DNA of 64,000 nt from Cymbomonas tetramitiformis (GCA_001247695.2 LGRX02035263.1:52064-116063), one strand, 5' to 3'; shown: positions 1 to 10,260, counted from the first letter of the stretch. The notes: generated by a model not told the origin, from the letters alone. Numbers and translations are program-made.

Positions 1-805
1 GGACACCGGCGACGAACTCGGAGATCAACGCATCTCGGTAAACCTTGTACACGACCCCATTCTTTTCGAAAAGGGTCGAACGAAGCCCTTGCATGAACTG
101 AGTGTGGTCTTTGCCTTTCGTCTTCTGGTCGATTTGGTTCTGCATCTCGCCTAAGAACCGAATCATGTCAGGCGTGAGACCGATGTAGATCTTGCTCTCG
201 AAGAACTGGAAAGCTATCTCCAACGGGATTTCCTCGTGACACTCGTCGGTGGCTTGATAACAGTGCTGGTGCCCAAAAACCTTGCCTCTGTATTTTCCCG
301 CGAGAGCTTTTTTTATGGAGAATTCGGCACGGGTTTTGACATCGTCGATCGCAACAAGACCCGCATTGAAAGGGGCCCACGGGTTCTCCTTCCTGCTGTT
401 CTTGATCTCGTTCACCCAGCCCCTCTCTTGATCCCGGCAGGCCTCGTACCCCGTCGCGTGGTACAGGCATCCAATGGGGAGACGAAACACACTCCCTTGC
501 TCCGCCGCCTCGTCGGTCGACATCGGGTTCGGCCACCGGTGCTCCATCTCGATTTGCCTGCACAGCTTTGCTTTCTCCTCAAAATCCATCTTTGCTGCAT
601 GCTCCACTGTTAGCTTAGCGTGCCACCCATGTGCAGCCACCTCGGCTGCCTTCCTTGCCTCAGATGGGGTGGCCACTTGAGACATATCCACATTGGCGCC
701 CGCTCCAGTAAAAGCTCTGGAGCCACTAGGTCCTTGAAGGGCGCGTTCGGCAGCACGCTGCACATCCGTTCTCCTGGCAGCCTGGGACAAGACGAAACTG
801 TTCAT
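1..805 (-). CDS. Hypothetical protein, 3' end cut off by the window edge
   Basis: A minus-strand frame opens at the ATG at 803-805 and runs to base 1 with no stop, about 268 codons. It therefore continues to the left of the window. A TAG lies two codons upstream of this ATG, so the start is bounded unless there is an upstream exon; a second Met is at 683-685. The N-terminal 60 residues are Ala/Arg/Gln-rich. The rest is a mixed charged, globular-looking sequence with patches such as HRWPNPMSTDEAAEQG, GCLYHATGYEAC and FFESKIYIGLTPDMIRF. I recognise no domain. The long stop-free frame with balanced composition supports real coding. The start codon lies inside the first palindrome of the neighbouring repeat array, so the array may have extended or supplied the 5' end (inference). 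Confidence 0.55.
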   Translation of the reverse strand, partial: MNSFVLSQAARRTDVQRAAERALQGPSGSRAFTGAGANVDMSQVATPSEARKAAEVAAHGWHAKLTVEHAAKMDFEEKAKLCRQIEMEHRWPNPMSTDEAAEQGSVFRLPIGCLYHATGYEACRDQERGWVNEIKNSRKENPWAPFNAGLVAIDDVKTRAEFSIKKALAGKYRGKVFGHQHCYQATDECHEEIPLEIAFQFFESKIYIGLTPDMIRFLGEMQNQIDQKTKGKDHTQFMQGLRSTLFEKNGVVYKVYRDALISEFVAGV

Positions 806-1315
806 TAGCTAATGAAAGCCTTCCGCCCCGGTCAGGGCTCAGGGCGCGCGGTTCGAGGCGGAAGGCGTTCATTAGCTAATGAACGCCTTCCGCCCCGGTC
901 AGGGCTCAGGGCGCGCGGTTCGAGGCGGAAGGCGTTCATTAGCTAATGAACGCTTTCCGCCCCGGTCCAGGCGCAGGGCGCGCGTTTCGGGGCCGAAAGC
1001 GTTCATTAGCTAATGAACACTTTCCGCCCCGGTCCAGGCGCAGGGCGCGCGTTTCGGGGCCGAAAGCGTTCATTAGCTAATGAACGCTTTCCGCCCCGGT
1101 CAGGGCTCAGGGCGCGCGTTTCGAGGCCGAAAGCGTTCATTAGCTAATGAACGCTTTCCGCCCCGGTCAGGGCTCAGGGCGCGCGTTTCGGGGCCGAAAG
1201 CGTTCATTAGCTAATGAACGCTTTCCGCCCCAGTTTAGGCTCAGGGCGCGCGTTTCGAGGCCGAAAGCGTTCATTAGCTAATGAACGCTTTCCGCCCCAG
1301 TCCAGGCGCAGGGCA
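799..1315. repeat. Tandem array, 67-bp unit built on a palindrome
   Basis: The 16-bp palindrome TTCATTAGCTAATGAA starts at 801, 868, 935, 1002, 1069, 1136, 1203 and 1270, an exact 67-bp period with eight copies. In most units it extends to the 20-bp palindrome CGTTCATTAGCTAATGAACG. In the later units GAAAG/CTTTC and then a GGGGC/GCCCC flank extend it to an almost perfect inverted repeat of about 40 bp. The spacers are GC-rich near-copies (CCGCCCCGGTC, CAGGGCGCGCG), so this is not a CRISPR. Transcripts could fold into strong hairpins. Confidence 0.95.
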
Positions 1316-1980
1316 TGAAAGGGACGTACCGAAGCCTCTACAAATGGTACCTCGCCAGCAAGTCCGAGGTCATCGATCACTGCCGCTGGTCTCCTGCTTT
1401 GCCAGAAAGGAGCTGTAATCGACGCTTTCCACGCCTGGTTTACATAGCTCGCTAGATAGAATTCTTTGCTTTTATTTTCGTCTGCTGCTCTAGTTTTCAA
1501 ACTTTGAAAAGCCAAAAGCCGATTTGTGTGCTTTGGAAGGCTCAAGGCTTCCTCAAAGTTTGCGCTGTCTAATTCGATCACAGTAAGCTTTCTGTTTCTG
1601 TACGCGACGAAATACAGAATTGGAGTCTCGTTCTCAATGATACTGTACGCTACGCGTTTCTCAGGAACGAGGCTACCCCCGGTTACAGTCGAAGAAGTAA
1701 ATTTAGGAAAACTAAAAATTATTTCTTCATTTTGCTCGGAAGGGTCCTCAGAGTGAATCAGTAATTGCAGACTGTCCGAAGGATCGTCGGCTTCAAGGGT
1801 TCTAACAATGCTCCACTTGTTACCAAGATAGAGCTGGAAAATATGTTGAGCCCTCAGTGCTTGAAATGTTTCGAGTGTCGCCATTGCGAAATGAGAGAAA
1901 TTGGCTGTCAACTGTGAAAGGGGTGTGTGTGAAAGAACTTTGAAAAAGTGATGTAACTTTAGCACAATAATAAAAGTCAT
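1207..1980 (-). CDS. Hypothetical protein, C-terminus encoded by the repeat array
   Basis: A 257-codon minus-strand ORF with no recognised domain. An internal Met at residue 33 (MATLETFQAL) is an alternative start and fits the globular part better, because the first 32 residues are hydrophobic/His-rich and may be leader sequence. The middle (ENETPILYFVAYRNRKLTVIEL) looks like beta-rich soluble protein. The last ~36 residues, from about 1315 leftward, are read from the 67-bp palindrome array and are Arg/Pro-rich. The natural C-terminus has therefore probably been replaced or extended by repeat expansion. It is divergently arranged with the plus-strand transposase-like gene, with 174 bp between the starts. 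Confidence 0.45.
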   Translation of the reverse strand: MTFIIVLKLHHFFKVLSHTPLSQLTANFSHFAMATLETFQALRAQHIFQLYLGNKWSIVRTLEADDPSDSLQLLIHSEDPSEQNEEIIFSFPKFTSSTVTGGSLVPEKRVAYSIIENETPILYFVAYRNRKLTVIELDSANFEEALSLPKHTNRLLAFQSLKTRAADENKSKEFYLASYVNQAWKASITAPFWQSRRPAAVIDDLGLAGEVPFVEASVRPFHALRLDWGGKRSLANERFRPRNARPEPKLGRKAFIS

Positions 1981-2154
1981 TTCTGGCGGCTAAAAATGAC
2001 ATGTCGAATATCGATGTCAATTTTAATCAAAAATGACATGCGCTGTCGCTTTTTGATTCGGTCTGTTCAGATCAAGGATATGATTTTAAGATATCCTGGT
2101 GTCATTTGCGCTGAAATCGAGGATCGATCGATTCAGTAAGATAGAAATTCTTGG
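1981..2154. promoter_or_regulatory. Divergent intergenic region
   Basis: This AT-rich 174-bp gap lies between two divergent ORFs and must hold both 5' regions if both are expressed. A direct repeat AAAATGACATG occurs near 1993 and again near 2030, and ATCGAT-type palindromes are present. No TATA box or initiator can be assigned with confidence. Confidence 0.25.
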
Positions 2155-5100
2155 TTGACTCGCAAGTCTATATCATTTTTAGAACGTAAAAAACGGCTTC
2201 ATAAGCTAATGACGGCTAATTTTGACGAAAATATGTTTTCTATTCCTTTCGATGAAGGTTGCGAGATTATCTGCAAACCGTGCCCGGGAATAGTTATTGA
2301 AGATTCCATGGAAATAGGGGCTGACTTTTTCAATCATGAGCCAATTCCAAGCACAGCCCCAAGCGCGAATACGCAATTGGTTCTTTGGAACGCGCCTTTG
2401 ACGTGTAGATCGGAAGTTAGCTCTAATTCTTCACGCGTTTCCGGGTCACGCGCTTTGCGCGAAATTGACTTACAAGAGATAAAAAGCAGACTTGATACAG
2501 AATTTTCAGAGACAAGTTTGGACTTGAGGAATGAAGACCCTCTTGTTTGTTTAAATGGTGAAGTAAACAAGCAGATTGTCGTGCGCAAACCGTACGAATC
2601 CGACATACGCAAGAAACAATATACGGGCGTAATTAGTATTAAGCAGCGACGTTTGCAGGCTGACAGTATATCAATGGCAGAAACAATTAAGTGCAATTGC
2701 AAGTCGCACTGCTGTCTATCTTTCTCATCCGCAGATATTCAGTCTTTTCGCGAAAATATTTTCAGTATGTCGCAAAAAGATAGAAAGGAATACTTCATCA
2801 AAGACTTGCTAAAAAACAGCTTTCGATCTGAGGACAAGTTCGACTTCAAATACTTTTTGGGCAAGAAGCAGGTATGTTTTTTTTTGAACTCGTTCATTAG
2901 CTAATGAACGGCCTCTGGCCAAAGCGCGACTCACAATTAGACACTTTGGCTACGGGAACCGTTCATTAGCTAATGAACGGCCTCTGGCCAAAGCGCGACT
3001 CACAATTAGACACTTTGGCTACGGGAACCGTTCATTAGCTAATGAACGGCCTCTGGCCAAAGCGAAATTTTTCTTGGACCTTGTGATAGATTGTGTAATG
3101 TCATCACAGGAATGTGGAATATTGTATCATAAATTTCTAAATAAATTTCTTAAAGTACATTCGCGACGCGTTGGTCGAGTTGGTACGGCGCTAGGCTATG
3201 AACCTCGCACTCGTGGGTTCGATTCCCACTGAGGGTCTAGGTTGCGCAGATTTAAGGCGTGGTTTGGAGAGTGCTGACGAGCATGCGACGGCCGTCCCGC
3301 CTGCAGACGTGCAGTGTTGGGGGTGTCTCCCAAGCGTCTTAAATTGGCATGACCTACCAAAACCCTTATGCATTTTCTAGATAATGTGTTATTAATTTTT
3401 GAGTGACGGTTTTTTTTGTAACAGGTGTGCTTTAAGTTCTACTATATGGCTTACGGCATCAGCTACGGGTATCTTCACGACTGTCGGACACGCGTGCTCG
3501 AGGGCCGACACACGTTTGTTCATGGATTGACGTATTTGACAAAATATTTGACGAAGATTGCAGGAAGTGGCTCAAGATTCCATCGACGAACCGATTTTCT
3601 CAGTGCGATGTTTGCGCGTCCTTCAAGTTATTGAAGGAAGGCTTAACCAAATCTCAAAAAGGTGAATATTCATGAATAGCTTTGTGATGTGTTTATATGC
3701 TTATGTAATTTGTTCACTGACCCAAATTTGTGTATCTTGCACAGCGCAATACAACGGGCCTCTCAACAAACATCATGCAATCGCACGAGCGGAGCGCCAG
3801 AAGTTCTACAAACATGGTCGTAAAGCGAATATGACCAAGAGCATTACCATGAACAAAACTTGGCATAAGTATGCCTCGGTGATCATCGATGGCATGACGC
3901 AGTGGACCACCCGACTGCCACACTTTCGACGTATCCCTAAACATCTGGACTCTAAGGACTTCCTTGACGTGCACAACATGGGGAGCATGATCGAGAACGT
4001 GGGCCGCTTTATGGATTTCAACTACGCCAACTTCAAGGACGATGCGAACTTCCTTGTCAACGTTTTGCACCGGGATATCCTCCGCATTCAAGAGCATCGA
4101 CGCAACGGGGACGGGGAAAATTCATACCCGATGCCGGAAGTATTGTATGTACAGCTTGACAATGTGAGCACCAACAAGAGCAAGTTGATGTTGGCATACG
4201 CAGCTTGGCTGGTGCACACGGACGTCTTTCGCAAGGTGAAACTCAACTTTCTGTTGGTGGGACATACGCACGAGAACATTGACCAGATGTTTTCACGCTT
4301 CTCCGTGCGTCTACGACGCAAGCAAGCTTGGACGCTCGACGAGATGATAGAGGTCGCACAAGAATGCTTTACGGATGGTGTAACGTGCGAGCACACCGAG
4401 AAGATCTTCGACTTCAGCTCTTGGTTTGATGGTCACGTCTTCGATTGCCACAATATTTTGGCACAGCAGGCTTTCAAGTTCAAGAAGAACGAGCACGGCG
4501 AAGTGGGCATGCAGTACAAACAGTATTCCATTTCACCCAAATGGTTACCCGAGACTCCATTGCCAAAGCTTGTTTCTACACCCCCTGTCACGGGGCCTGG
4601 ATACATCAAGCCGATTCCTTTTACCGAAGAAGGCATCGAAAAGCTTGAGCATACCTTACAGGCGTTGAAGGACATTTTGGGCACAAAGCTGACGGAGGTG
4701 CACGAAAAGTTTTGGCGCGAGGATGTCATCGAGAAACAGCGCCACCTAACTGCTGGTGGAGAATGTCAAGCGCCCGCGATACCCTTCCAGCATCCCGAGA
4801 AAATCGCCATCGAGCGCAATACCACCTTGGTTCGACTGATAGAGGCGCCCGCGTTGGCGATAGAAGCTGCCGAGGCTGCCGCCGTCCCCGCTATACCGGT
4901 GCGCATCCAACGCCGAATTGATCGAGCGCCGATAGAAGTGTACAACGGTAAACGGAAACACCAAGGTCGAGCCCAAAAGCGAGCAGAGCAGTACGTGGAC
5001 AACGCCCAGTGGGAGGTCACCTACGGCCAGATGACAGTCGGCAGCTTTGCAGTGGCTCTCGCGGTGGAATCTGAAAACGACAAGTTCGCGTTCCGCGTAC

Positions 5101-5525
5101 AACTGAAGCGAAGCGAATGGTCGGATCCGTTGTACTTGGTGAAGGTGGAGGCGCGCTATCCGTCAACTCAACAGCTGCTATATCGCTATTTCCAACCCAA
5201 AAAGCACACCGACACCAAGAAGAAGCACCTCGGCAAGCAGCTTGCGAGTCACCCAGGAGCTTTCGCAGCGCCACCGGGGCACCGACCGTCTACCGAGACT
5301 TTCGATAAGAATGAAATAGTGCTGGCATGGAATGTGGATGCGAATGACCCCGAACGGAGTATACCGAACGAGCAATACGCGCAGATAGTCGTCGCTTTGC
5401 TTGCACAACAATCCAAACGCACGCGCAAGGACCTAGGTGACTTGAATGAATCGGATGATTCCGATGAAGACGAAGCTTTTGATAATTGCGTAGCGGTAGC
5501 GGTAGCACCTGAAGTGGACGCGTAA
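2155..5525 (+). CDS. DDE-type transposase-like protein (DUF7869-like), spliced, frame slip in exon 2
   Basis: Three exons are proposed. Exon 1 is 2155-2871 (donor GTATGT). Exon 2 is 3425-3661 (acceptor TAACAG, donor GTGAAT). Exon 3 is 3745-5525 (acceptor TTGCACAG). The joins read GKKQ|VCFKFYYMAYGIS and LTKSQK|AQYNGP. Exon 1 has a CNCKSHCC cluster and exon 2 a CDVC motif, typical of the zinc-binding N-terminus of these elements. Exon 3 (617-aa ORF) has three acidic motifs placed like a DDE/RNase H-fold triad: IIDGMTQ (D73), YVQLDNVSTNKSK (D163) and GHTHENIDQMFSRF (D204). Exon 2 carries coding in two frames. The left half fits QVCFKFYY...FVHG and the right half fits WIDVFDKIF...CDVCASF, so a frameshift or small deletion lies near 3526. 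The C-terminus is Ala/Glu-rich. It is probably a decaying transposon gene. A possible TGTAA polyadenylation signal is at about 5546. Confidence 0.65.
2891..3060. repeat. Tandem array, 69-bp unit with the same palindrome
   Basis: CGTTCATTAGCTAATGAACG occurs in three units whose TTCATTAG core starts at 2893, 2962 and 3031, an exact 69-bp spacing. The spacer is unrelated to the 67-bp array: it holds GCCTCTGGCC and an inverted pair GCCAAAG/CTTTGGC. The array lies inside the first intron of the transposase-like gene. Confidence 0.95.
3165..3237 (+). tRNA. tRNA-like sequence, probably a pseudo-tRNA or SINE head
   Basis: A good A box (TGGTCGAGTTGG, 3172-3183) and B box (GGTTCGATTCC, 3216-3226) are correctly spaced for a pol III promoter. 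The D stem (GTCG/CGGC) and T arm (GTGGG-TTCGATT-CCCAC) pair well. The anticodon arm pairs four of five positions with loop CTATGAA, which would give anticodon AUG. The acceptor ends (GACGCGT and TGAGGGT) do not pair, so it is unlikely to be a functional tRNA. A tRNA-derived SINE or pseudogene sitting in the intron fits best. Confidence 0.45.
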
Positions 5526-5831
5526 AGCAAGACGAAAAAAAAACATGTAAATAATATGTGTATAACGTGTATATAGATTCTGAGTCAAAAGTTCTGTGTG
5601 TTTTCACTCCTCCTAGATTTCGAAAAGTGCATTTGACCTCAATTTTGTACCATAAAAACCATTAAATCTAATGCACAACCTGCACTTGCATGTTCTTGAC
5701 TGTTAAAATGCGGCTTTTTAAGCCTATCATGAGGTAAATAAGGCAATATCATTTTCACATGAGAATATCATTTTCATCGAATAGTGTGTTTTTAAGCATT
5801 TTAAAACTAATCAAATCTAATCAAAGTATTC
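5526..5831. other. AT-rich spacer between transposase-like gene and Ulp1-like ORF
   Basis: The stretch contains the presumed 3' UTR of the transposase-like gene (TGTAA near 5546) and runs of A/T. No gene or clear transposon terminus is visible. Confidence 0.4.
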
Positions 5832-8091
5832 ATGAAGAGCCCTGCCGTGGCCATGCTCCTCGACAAGGGTTTATTACCTACAGCCGCCACCGGTCCTCCC
5901 TCCGCCGATGCGGCCGTGGCGACTACGGGTGTGCGCGAGGCACCGATACTCCGAGCTGACCATGCACCGGTCCAAGCACCGCCTTCCGCCCGTGAGGTCG
6001 ACGATCCACTACCCACCACTCAACTTGCTCAGCAAGCCGTGACCATGCTTATCGACGAGGGTATCTTTCGCCCCTTTCAGGCGGCCGCCTCCGTCGCCTC
6101 TGGGCCCGCTCAGCCCGACCCCGCTGTTGTGCTGCGTCAACCTCCTCTCGCCGACTCTTTCTACCCCGATTATGGCGGAACACTTACGCAGATCGCGCAG
6201 CAAGCCGTGGCCATGCGCATCGAAGGCGGTTTCTTGCCGCCTCCGGCTGTCGACGCTGCTCCCAATTTTATGCAGGCGGCCGCCTCAGTCGCCCCCAGGC
6301 TTGGTCCGCCCGATCCCGTGGTTGTGTTACGTCAACCACCTTTCGACATATCCCACCCCGATGCGGGCGGAACTCTTACGCAGTTCGCGCAGCAAGCCGT
6401 GGCGATGCGCACTGAAGGCGGCATATCTCCTCCTCCGGCGGTCGACGCTGCTCCCAACTCTCTCCAAGCGGCCGCCTCAGTCACCACCGGGCTAGCTCAA
6501 CCTGACGCCGTTGCTGTGCTATGTCTCCCACCTCTCGACATATCCCACCCCGATGATGGTGGAACACTCACGCAGATCGCGCGGCAAGCCGTGACCATGC
6601 GCATCGACGCCGGCGTATCGCCCCCTCCGGCCATCGCCGCGGAGCCCTTTATCTTTCAGGCGCCCGCCTCGGTTGCCACCCTCAGTACTCCACGTTCGCG
6701 CCGAAAGTCTTCGACTCCTATTCGACGTTCTTCTAATTCGTCTGGATTGCAAACGACCACCCCACGTTCCGAACCCTTGTCCAAGACTTCCGCTCGGGTT
6801 GAGCCACTAAGTCCTCTACGACCGCTTACTTTATTCCAAGCTTTCAGGGGTGGGTGTGATACCACTCGATCTGCGCGTTTAACCACGACGGATATTCCTA
6901 CGCCTACCCCACCGCCGATACCATCTCCGAGTACGGTTCCTTGCATCTCGTCGCCTGCGCATGCACCAAGCCCGATGGACCGTTTACTCCCCGGGCGAAT
7001 GCTAAATGACGAAATTGTGGATTTGTATCTAGCAAGCGTACCTACGTCACGTCGAGAAGCAACGACATTCATCTGGCCAGGCCCCACGTATCCACTATTT
7101 CTCGGCTAGGTTTTATACGAAGTTAACGGAAGTATTCAACCCCGACCATCGGACGCACGCGGTGCAACTAGTGGGAGACACGTTCGTGGACATTACACCA
7201 CCTGGTTCTCAGGAGCCCATGGCCATAGACCCACAAGCCGCCCCCGTGTACAGCCGCAATGTGCGCAGTTGGAATACCGAGCGCGCATTAGGGTATGGCA
7301 TAACGTGTTGCGATATCTTCATGGTGCCTATCCACCATCCCGGGGACCCGGGGCATTGGTCATTATTCGTGGTTGACGTTCCACGGAGCTGCATCACCAA
7401 GTACGATTCAATGTGCGACGTGCACCATCCCGAGGATATTTGCTTCATCAATCTAGAAACATTTATTCGTGAGGAATTCGCCGCACACAATTCTGCACGC
7501 CTCTCGGGTGTCACTTGGTGTAGGCAGACCGCTGTTGATGCCCCTCAGCAACATAACACCATCGATTGCGGGGTCTATATGCTGCTCAACGCTACATTAA
7601 TTTCTAAAGACGAACCTCTCAGCTATACCTTCGTTAACATCGCCGCCGCCAGATCCACCATCTCCGAGCGCATCTTGAGGCACGGTGAACAGTTGTCGAC
7701 TGAGCGACACTTGCGTATGAAAGGCCGAGGGCTGGCTGGAAAGCGTCGTAGCTCCCTTACTTCATCCTCACCATCGATTTATACCCCGAGAACCTTGCGG
7801 CGGAGCTCCAACACTCGTCGCCAACGAGCCCGTCGCTCCCAACCCGGGGTGATGGAAAGCGTGGCTCAAGGCCAACGAGACCGTCGCTCCCAACCCGGGG
7901 CGAAGGAAAGCGAGGCTCAAGGCAAACGAAACCGACGCTCCCAACCAGGGAAGGTATCTTCCTGGGATTGGCCGGCCCGGGGCCGTGTCACGGAGGCCCG
8001 GGCCGAAGGCGGGCCGAAGGAAAAGTTGCGGATGGGCCGAGTCGCATTGAGGGGAAAATCGATAAATTTCCAAAATTTTATCGATTTTTGA
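5832..8091 (+). CDS. Ulp1/C48-type cysteine protease with a four-repeat N-terminal region; one frameshift
   Basis: The first frame (5832-7109) encodes about 425 residues with four ~70-residue repeats (core AQQAVAMRIEGG...PPPAVDAAP...QAAASV...VLRQPP) and a Ser/Pro linker. It then enters a C48 domain at LLPGRMLNDEIVDLYL, the usual Ulp1 opening. The domain continues in another frame from about 7085 (HYFSARFYTKLTEVFNP) into the 309-codon ORF 7162-8091. A 1-nt shift in or near the GGCCCC run at 7080-7086 explains this. Catalytic residues are visible in the second ORF: His in GHWSLFV (H65), Asp in KYDSM (D82), Gln and Cys in QQHNTIDCGVYM (Q130, C136). After about 7700 the frame runs into a Lys/Arg/Gln minisatellite. 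It lies just upstream of the Helitron in the same orientation and is probably part of that element. Host SUMO protease is less likely. Confidence 0.7.
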
Positions 8092-8392
8092 CAAATTGTC
8101 ATACTTAAAATTAAAAATTTGCGCCTGCGGCGGGCAATTTTGGGTTCGGGCCGAGACGGGCCGGAATGTGGCCGAAGTGAATTCCCGATGCGGGCCGAGT
8201 CACCTCCGCGTAAGATATCTACCCGCTCCCAACCCAGGGTGACGGAATGCGAGACTCAAGGCAAACGAACCGACGCTCCCAACCGGGGTGAAGGAAGCCG
8301 AGGCTCAAGGCCAACGAGCCCGACGCTCCCAACCCGGGGTGAAGGAAAGCCGAGCTCAAGGTGAACGAGACCGACGCTCCCAACCCGATGAT
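7800..8392. repeat. ~48-bp minisatellite encoding RRSQPG-type repeats
   Basis: Imperfect units around CGACGCTCCCAACCCGGGGT followed by GAAGGAAAGCGAGGCTCAAG recur at 7828-7970 and again at 8220-8390. In frame they give RRSQPGVKESEAQG. The two blocks are separated by a low-complexity interval with the inverted repeat AAAATCGATAAA/TTTTATCGATTT at about 8058-8090. Confidence 0.8.
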
Positions 8393-8552
8393 CACATCTC
8401 GCCGCATTATCTCACCTCGCCGCATGATCACATCTCACGGCATTGTTACATCTCACCGCATGATCACATCTCACCGCATTATTACATCTCACCGCATTAT
8501 TACATCTCACCGCATTATTTCATCTCACCGCATCATTTCATCTCACCGGGGT
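8390..8552. repeat. 18-bp tandem repeat
   Basis: About nine units of CATCTCACCGCATTATTA (variants CATGATCA and CATCATTT) run head to tail. It is open in several frames (ISPHYY, SHRIIT), so the ORFs over it are repeat artefacts. Confidence 0.85.
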
Positions 8553-9341
8553 GAAGGAAGGCGAGGCCGCAGGAGCGCAGCAGAAACGTCAAGATAAAAG
8601 GCGAGACGAGTTAGAACGGCGAATGCGCGTAAACGAAACCCTCCCAACAGCTTCAGCCTTCCCAACCCCGCAAGACTTGGCGAAATTCGAGCAATGGCCA
8701 AACATCGCGGTCGCTGCCTTATGGGAGAGCACTGGCATCGCACGATACCGCCGACATGAAGACATTTCCGATCCGGATGTACGGGAAAGTTATGTGAAAG
8801 AGATTGACGCCGCGGTGGTGACGGACGATATTTTGCAGCGATGTGTGAGTGCGTATGTGGACCGTACGTCTAATAAGCGGACTTTGGCTTCGTGTGCATC
8901 GTGTGGCATCCGTGATGTCGATCGTGAATACCGCCAAGATCTCCCTTTGAGCGAGTTGCATGACTCGTGCGTCGAGCTTACACGGGTTGAGCGTGACGCT
9001 TACTTTGCGTTTGGAGCGTATCGTTCATGTTACTCTCGGTACGAGTCACGCCACGAAGGCCGTGTGTTTATCTTCATCCGGACTTGGTGTATGTTAAAGC
9101 TAATGAGAATGCGATAGGCGTCGAGATGACCACATTGTGCTTGCCATGCCTCAATGGCGTCGAGAAGATGGATACCGACAGAAAGCCAGCACTTTCCATC
9201 GCCGCCGGACATGATTACGGTCATCCGTCGCGGGCCCCGTGCACGTACGATGGCTATAGTGGACTGCCTTCTTTACATCTCTTTGAGAAAATGGTGTTGC
9301 AACGCGTGGTTCCTTTCATGAACGTGGTCAAGCTCACCGTA
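8551..9341 (+). pseudogene. Helitron replicase, N-terminal segment
   Basis: The frame from 8551 contains FEQWPNIAVAAL and a Cys cluster (CASCGIRDVDREY). It then shifts near 9050-9110 to a second frame with LCLPCLNGVEKMDTDRKPA, AAGHDYGHP and LPSLHLFEKMVLQRVVPFMNVVKL. This matches the typical Helitron N-terminal order: a CxxC pair, then a short glycine region, then an LxxxE helix followed by hydrophobic VxKL. Coding stops at LTV (9339-9341), exactly where the 5.9-kb TIR insertion begins, and resumes at 15271 with PNGFGPTSARSAIRGHVIAM. The preceding 250 bases are minisatellite, so the true start is unknown. Confidence 0.65.
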
Positions 9342-9399
9342 GGCATGTGGCACGCGTGGGTGGTACGTTTATGCATAATTTGACGATTTTTCGAAAAAA

Positions 9400-10260
9400 T
9401 GACATTTAGAAGTGTTAGAAGGTTGGAGAAGTTTGGAGAAGGTTTGGACAAACTCAAAAATGTAAAATTTTGACATTTCGGGTTTTGGAGTAGCCGTGCG
9501 GGGCCATTTCGTTTACTGTACTGCAAATACCAGGGAATCAAGTTGTGCACATGGAATGCTCGCGCGACACATTAATACGTTTATAAAAGGCCATTACAAG
9601 GTTTGGGAAGGTACTACATGCTAATATAAGGCAGTAAAAGGTTGCATATCAAATATTTTAGGGTTTTAGGGTTGCTGGCGGGGTGGTGTGGGTGAAAAAT
9701 TAGCTGTGAGAGGGGGTTCGGCGTATGCGGGGTTCGCTATAAAGTGCACAATTTCGGGAAATGATGATATTACACGGTTTGATACTTTTAGAGAAGTTTG
9801 GAGAAGGTTTGGACAAACTCAAAAATGTAAAATTTTGACGTTTAGGGTTTTGGAGTAGTCGTGCGGGGCCATTTTGGTCATTGCAAACAGCAGGAAATCG
9901 TGTTTTGCACTTGGCATGCATGCGCGGCAAATGAATGTGTCGCTACGAGGCCAATGGCAAGTTTGTGAAGGTGCACCATGCTAGTAGAAGGCATTAGAAA
10001 GTTGCATAGCCCATATTTTATTGTTATCGGGTTGCGGGGCCGTGTGGGAGAGATACTAGCTGTGAGAGCGGAGGTTTTATTATGTATGGGCTATGGGGCG
10101 GGGCGCTATAAAGTGCATGATTCCGGGAAATGATATTATATGACTTAATATTTTTGGAGAAAATCGGAGAAGGTTCGTAGAAACAAAACCGATGCAATAT
10201 TTTGACATTTTAGGTTTTTGAGTAGCCGCGCGGGGCCAATTTGTTCACTGCAAATATCAG
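9400..10260. repeat. Subterminal repeats, left side (three direct copies)
   Basis: A block containing GGAGAAGGTTTGGACAAACT, then GACATTT.GGGTTTTGGAGTAG and GCGGGGCCATTT, recurs around 9415-9520, 9785-9880 and 10155-10245. It is the inverse of the block at 14380-15235. Between copies are TTTTAGGG-like telomeric motifs (for example 9656-9675). Confidence 0.85.

Noticed and set aside
799..1315. CRISPR-like array (regular palindromic repeats with ~50-bp intervals)
   Set aside because: The intervals are near-copies of each other, not unique spacers, no cas genes occur, and the setting is eukaryotic.
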